Shown: positions 5,549 to 6,314 of the stretch, piece after piece
Position numbering within the stretch: the first letter of the stretch is position 1
How the letters are laid out: each line of letters starts with the position of its first letter
From: CAYNKA01 sp964397655
GTDB lineage: Bacteria > Spirochaetota > Spirochaetia > DTKZ01
NCBI GenBank assembly: GCA_964397655.1
Contig: CAYNKA010000032.1
Coordinates: forward strand, 1 to 6,314
DNA: 6,314 bases
Reading direction: 5' to 3'
Translations under genes and position numbers: made by a program
Notes under the pieces: model-generated
The model's database searches: none
What the model saw: the letters and a program-made list of their open reading frames with translations, nothing else
What the model was told of the DNA's origin: nothing

Positions 5549-6314
5549 ATGCCGATTCTCTCTGCCGAAAAACCTACAACCAGTACGTCTTCGAGCGGGA
5601 AGACGAGTTCGAGAAGCTCGTCGCAAAACTGAGCGACAAGATTTTCGGCGATCAGACGATCTACGTCGACATCAAGAAACGCATCGGCGGAAACGATTTG
5701 GTCACCATACCCGACGGCTACGTCATCGACATGACCACGCCCGAGGAGCCGCACCTCTTCGTCATCGAGAACGAGATCGTGAGCCACGATCCCTTCAAGC
5801 ACATCGGCATCCAGATGCTCAAATTCGTGACCAGCTTCGAGGAAGACAAGGTCTCGGTGAGAAATTTCATCATGGATCACGTCAGCAAGAATCCCGCGAT
5901 GCTCGAACGGCTCGAGTTCGGCTGCCGGGAATCCCGCAGCAGGAACATCGACAACTACCTGGACCGGGCGGTCTACCAGGAGTTCAGCGGCATCGTGGTC
6001 ATCGACGAAGCGAAGCCCGAGTTGCACAAGGTCCTCAGCAGGATCAACGCGAACATCTCCGTCCTCGAGCTCAAGGCCTACGTCAACGATGACGACGAAT
6101 TCGTCTACCAGTACGACACGCTCTACGAGGAGGACGAAGAACGAATCCTACCAAGCGTCTTGAAAAATGACTCAATCAGCAATCGCATGAAGCGACGTAT
6201 GAGGAAAGCCCAGTCCGACACCATCATCGTTCCCGCGAAGGAAGAGGGTTTCAAGGCGGAGTTCCTCGCCAACAACCAATGGTTCGCGATCAGGATCAGC
6301 GCCGCCATGAAGGA
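5549..6314 (+). CDS. PD-(D/E)XK-nuclease-like protein with N-terminal frameshift, partial at the right edge
   Basis: The best start is the ATG at 5549, seven bases after AAGGGG, encoding MPILSAEK. In that frame translation ends at a TGA at 5630-5632. The conserved body is in the -1 frame, open from 5545 to the window end with no ATG before 5731 (a TTG occurs at 5698). Rereading one A within the AAAAA run (5568-5572), or adding one A, joins the parts as MPILSAEKTYNQYVFE and gives 255 visible residues. The body shows IPDGYVID (Asp56, Asp61) followed by LFVIENEI (Glu74, Glu76), then His80, His85 and Gln89. This fits a PD-(D/E)XK-like core, with Glu where many families have Lys. A later segment (EEGFKAEFLANNQWFAIRIS) resembles the C-terminal part of a conserved hypothetical family I recall but cannot name. 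GC falls from about 63% (5701-5760) to 47% (6121-6180) within the gene. Activity and role are unknown. Confidence 0.65.

Noticed and set aside
5416..6027. Minus-strand open frame of 203 codons opposite the nuclease-like gene
   Set aside because: It is antisense to the frame carrying the PDGYVID/ENE motifs. It has no plausible start signal and an Asp/Val-rich shadow composition.

Overview
The window looks like part of a high-GC bacterial chromosome carrying a short, lower-GC accessory insert. The flanking genes strongly prefer G or C at third codon positions. Signal peptides, Shine-Dalgarno sites and sigma70-like promoters are all bacterial. The large secreted coiled-coil protein and the secreted protein with a DDFTWE-type motif are reminiscent of free-living or host-associated spirochaetes, but that lineage is an inference, and no marker gene is present to settle it.

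Layout. Positions 1-2314 (minus strand) hold most of a very large exported, mainly helical coiled-coil protein whose C-terminus lies off the left edge. It diverges from a small exported protein at 2445-3056 (plus), which has an N-terminal beta motif and a possible PsbP/DcrB-like domain. That gene converges, with only 9 bp between the stop codons, on a minus-strand extended SDR oxidoreductase (3066-3863) of the uronate dehydrogenase family. The SDR has its own promoter at 3883-3911.

Positions 4041-5450 hold two toxin-antitoxin modules head to tail. The first is a VapBC pair (ribbon-helix-helix antitoxin, PIN-domain RNase toxin). It sits behind a strong promoter whose -10 region is enclosed by a perfect 7-bp inverted repeat with arms 21 bp apart, a likely autoregulatory operator. 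The second is an MntA/HepT pair (minimal nucleotidyltransferase antitoxin, HEPN RNase toxin) with all signature residues. Both pairs are antitoxin-first and use the same 4-base ATGA overlap. Base composition falls clearly here (38-45% GC in 60-base lines counted by hand, against 70% in a line of the coiled-coil gene), which suggests transfer.

Positions 5496-6314 hold a promoter with a 10-bp palindrome in its spacer, followed by a protein with PD-(D/E)XK-nuclease-like features that runs off the right edge. Its well-placed ATG and ribosome-binding site are one frame away from the body of the gene. A -1 shift, or one missing A in a run of five A's, restores a continuous protein.

Most notable points: the vapBC operator architecture, the frameshifted N-terminus of the nuclease-like gene, a run of six tryptophans spaced 15-14-15-14-15 in the coiled-coil protein, and an SDR with uronate-dehydrogenase architecture but three altered substrate-pocket positions.
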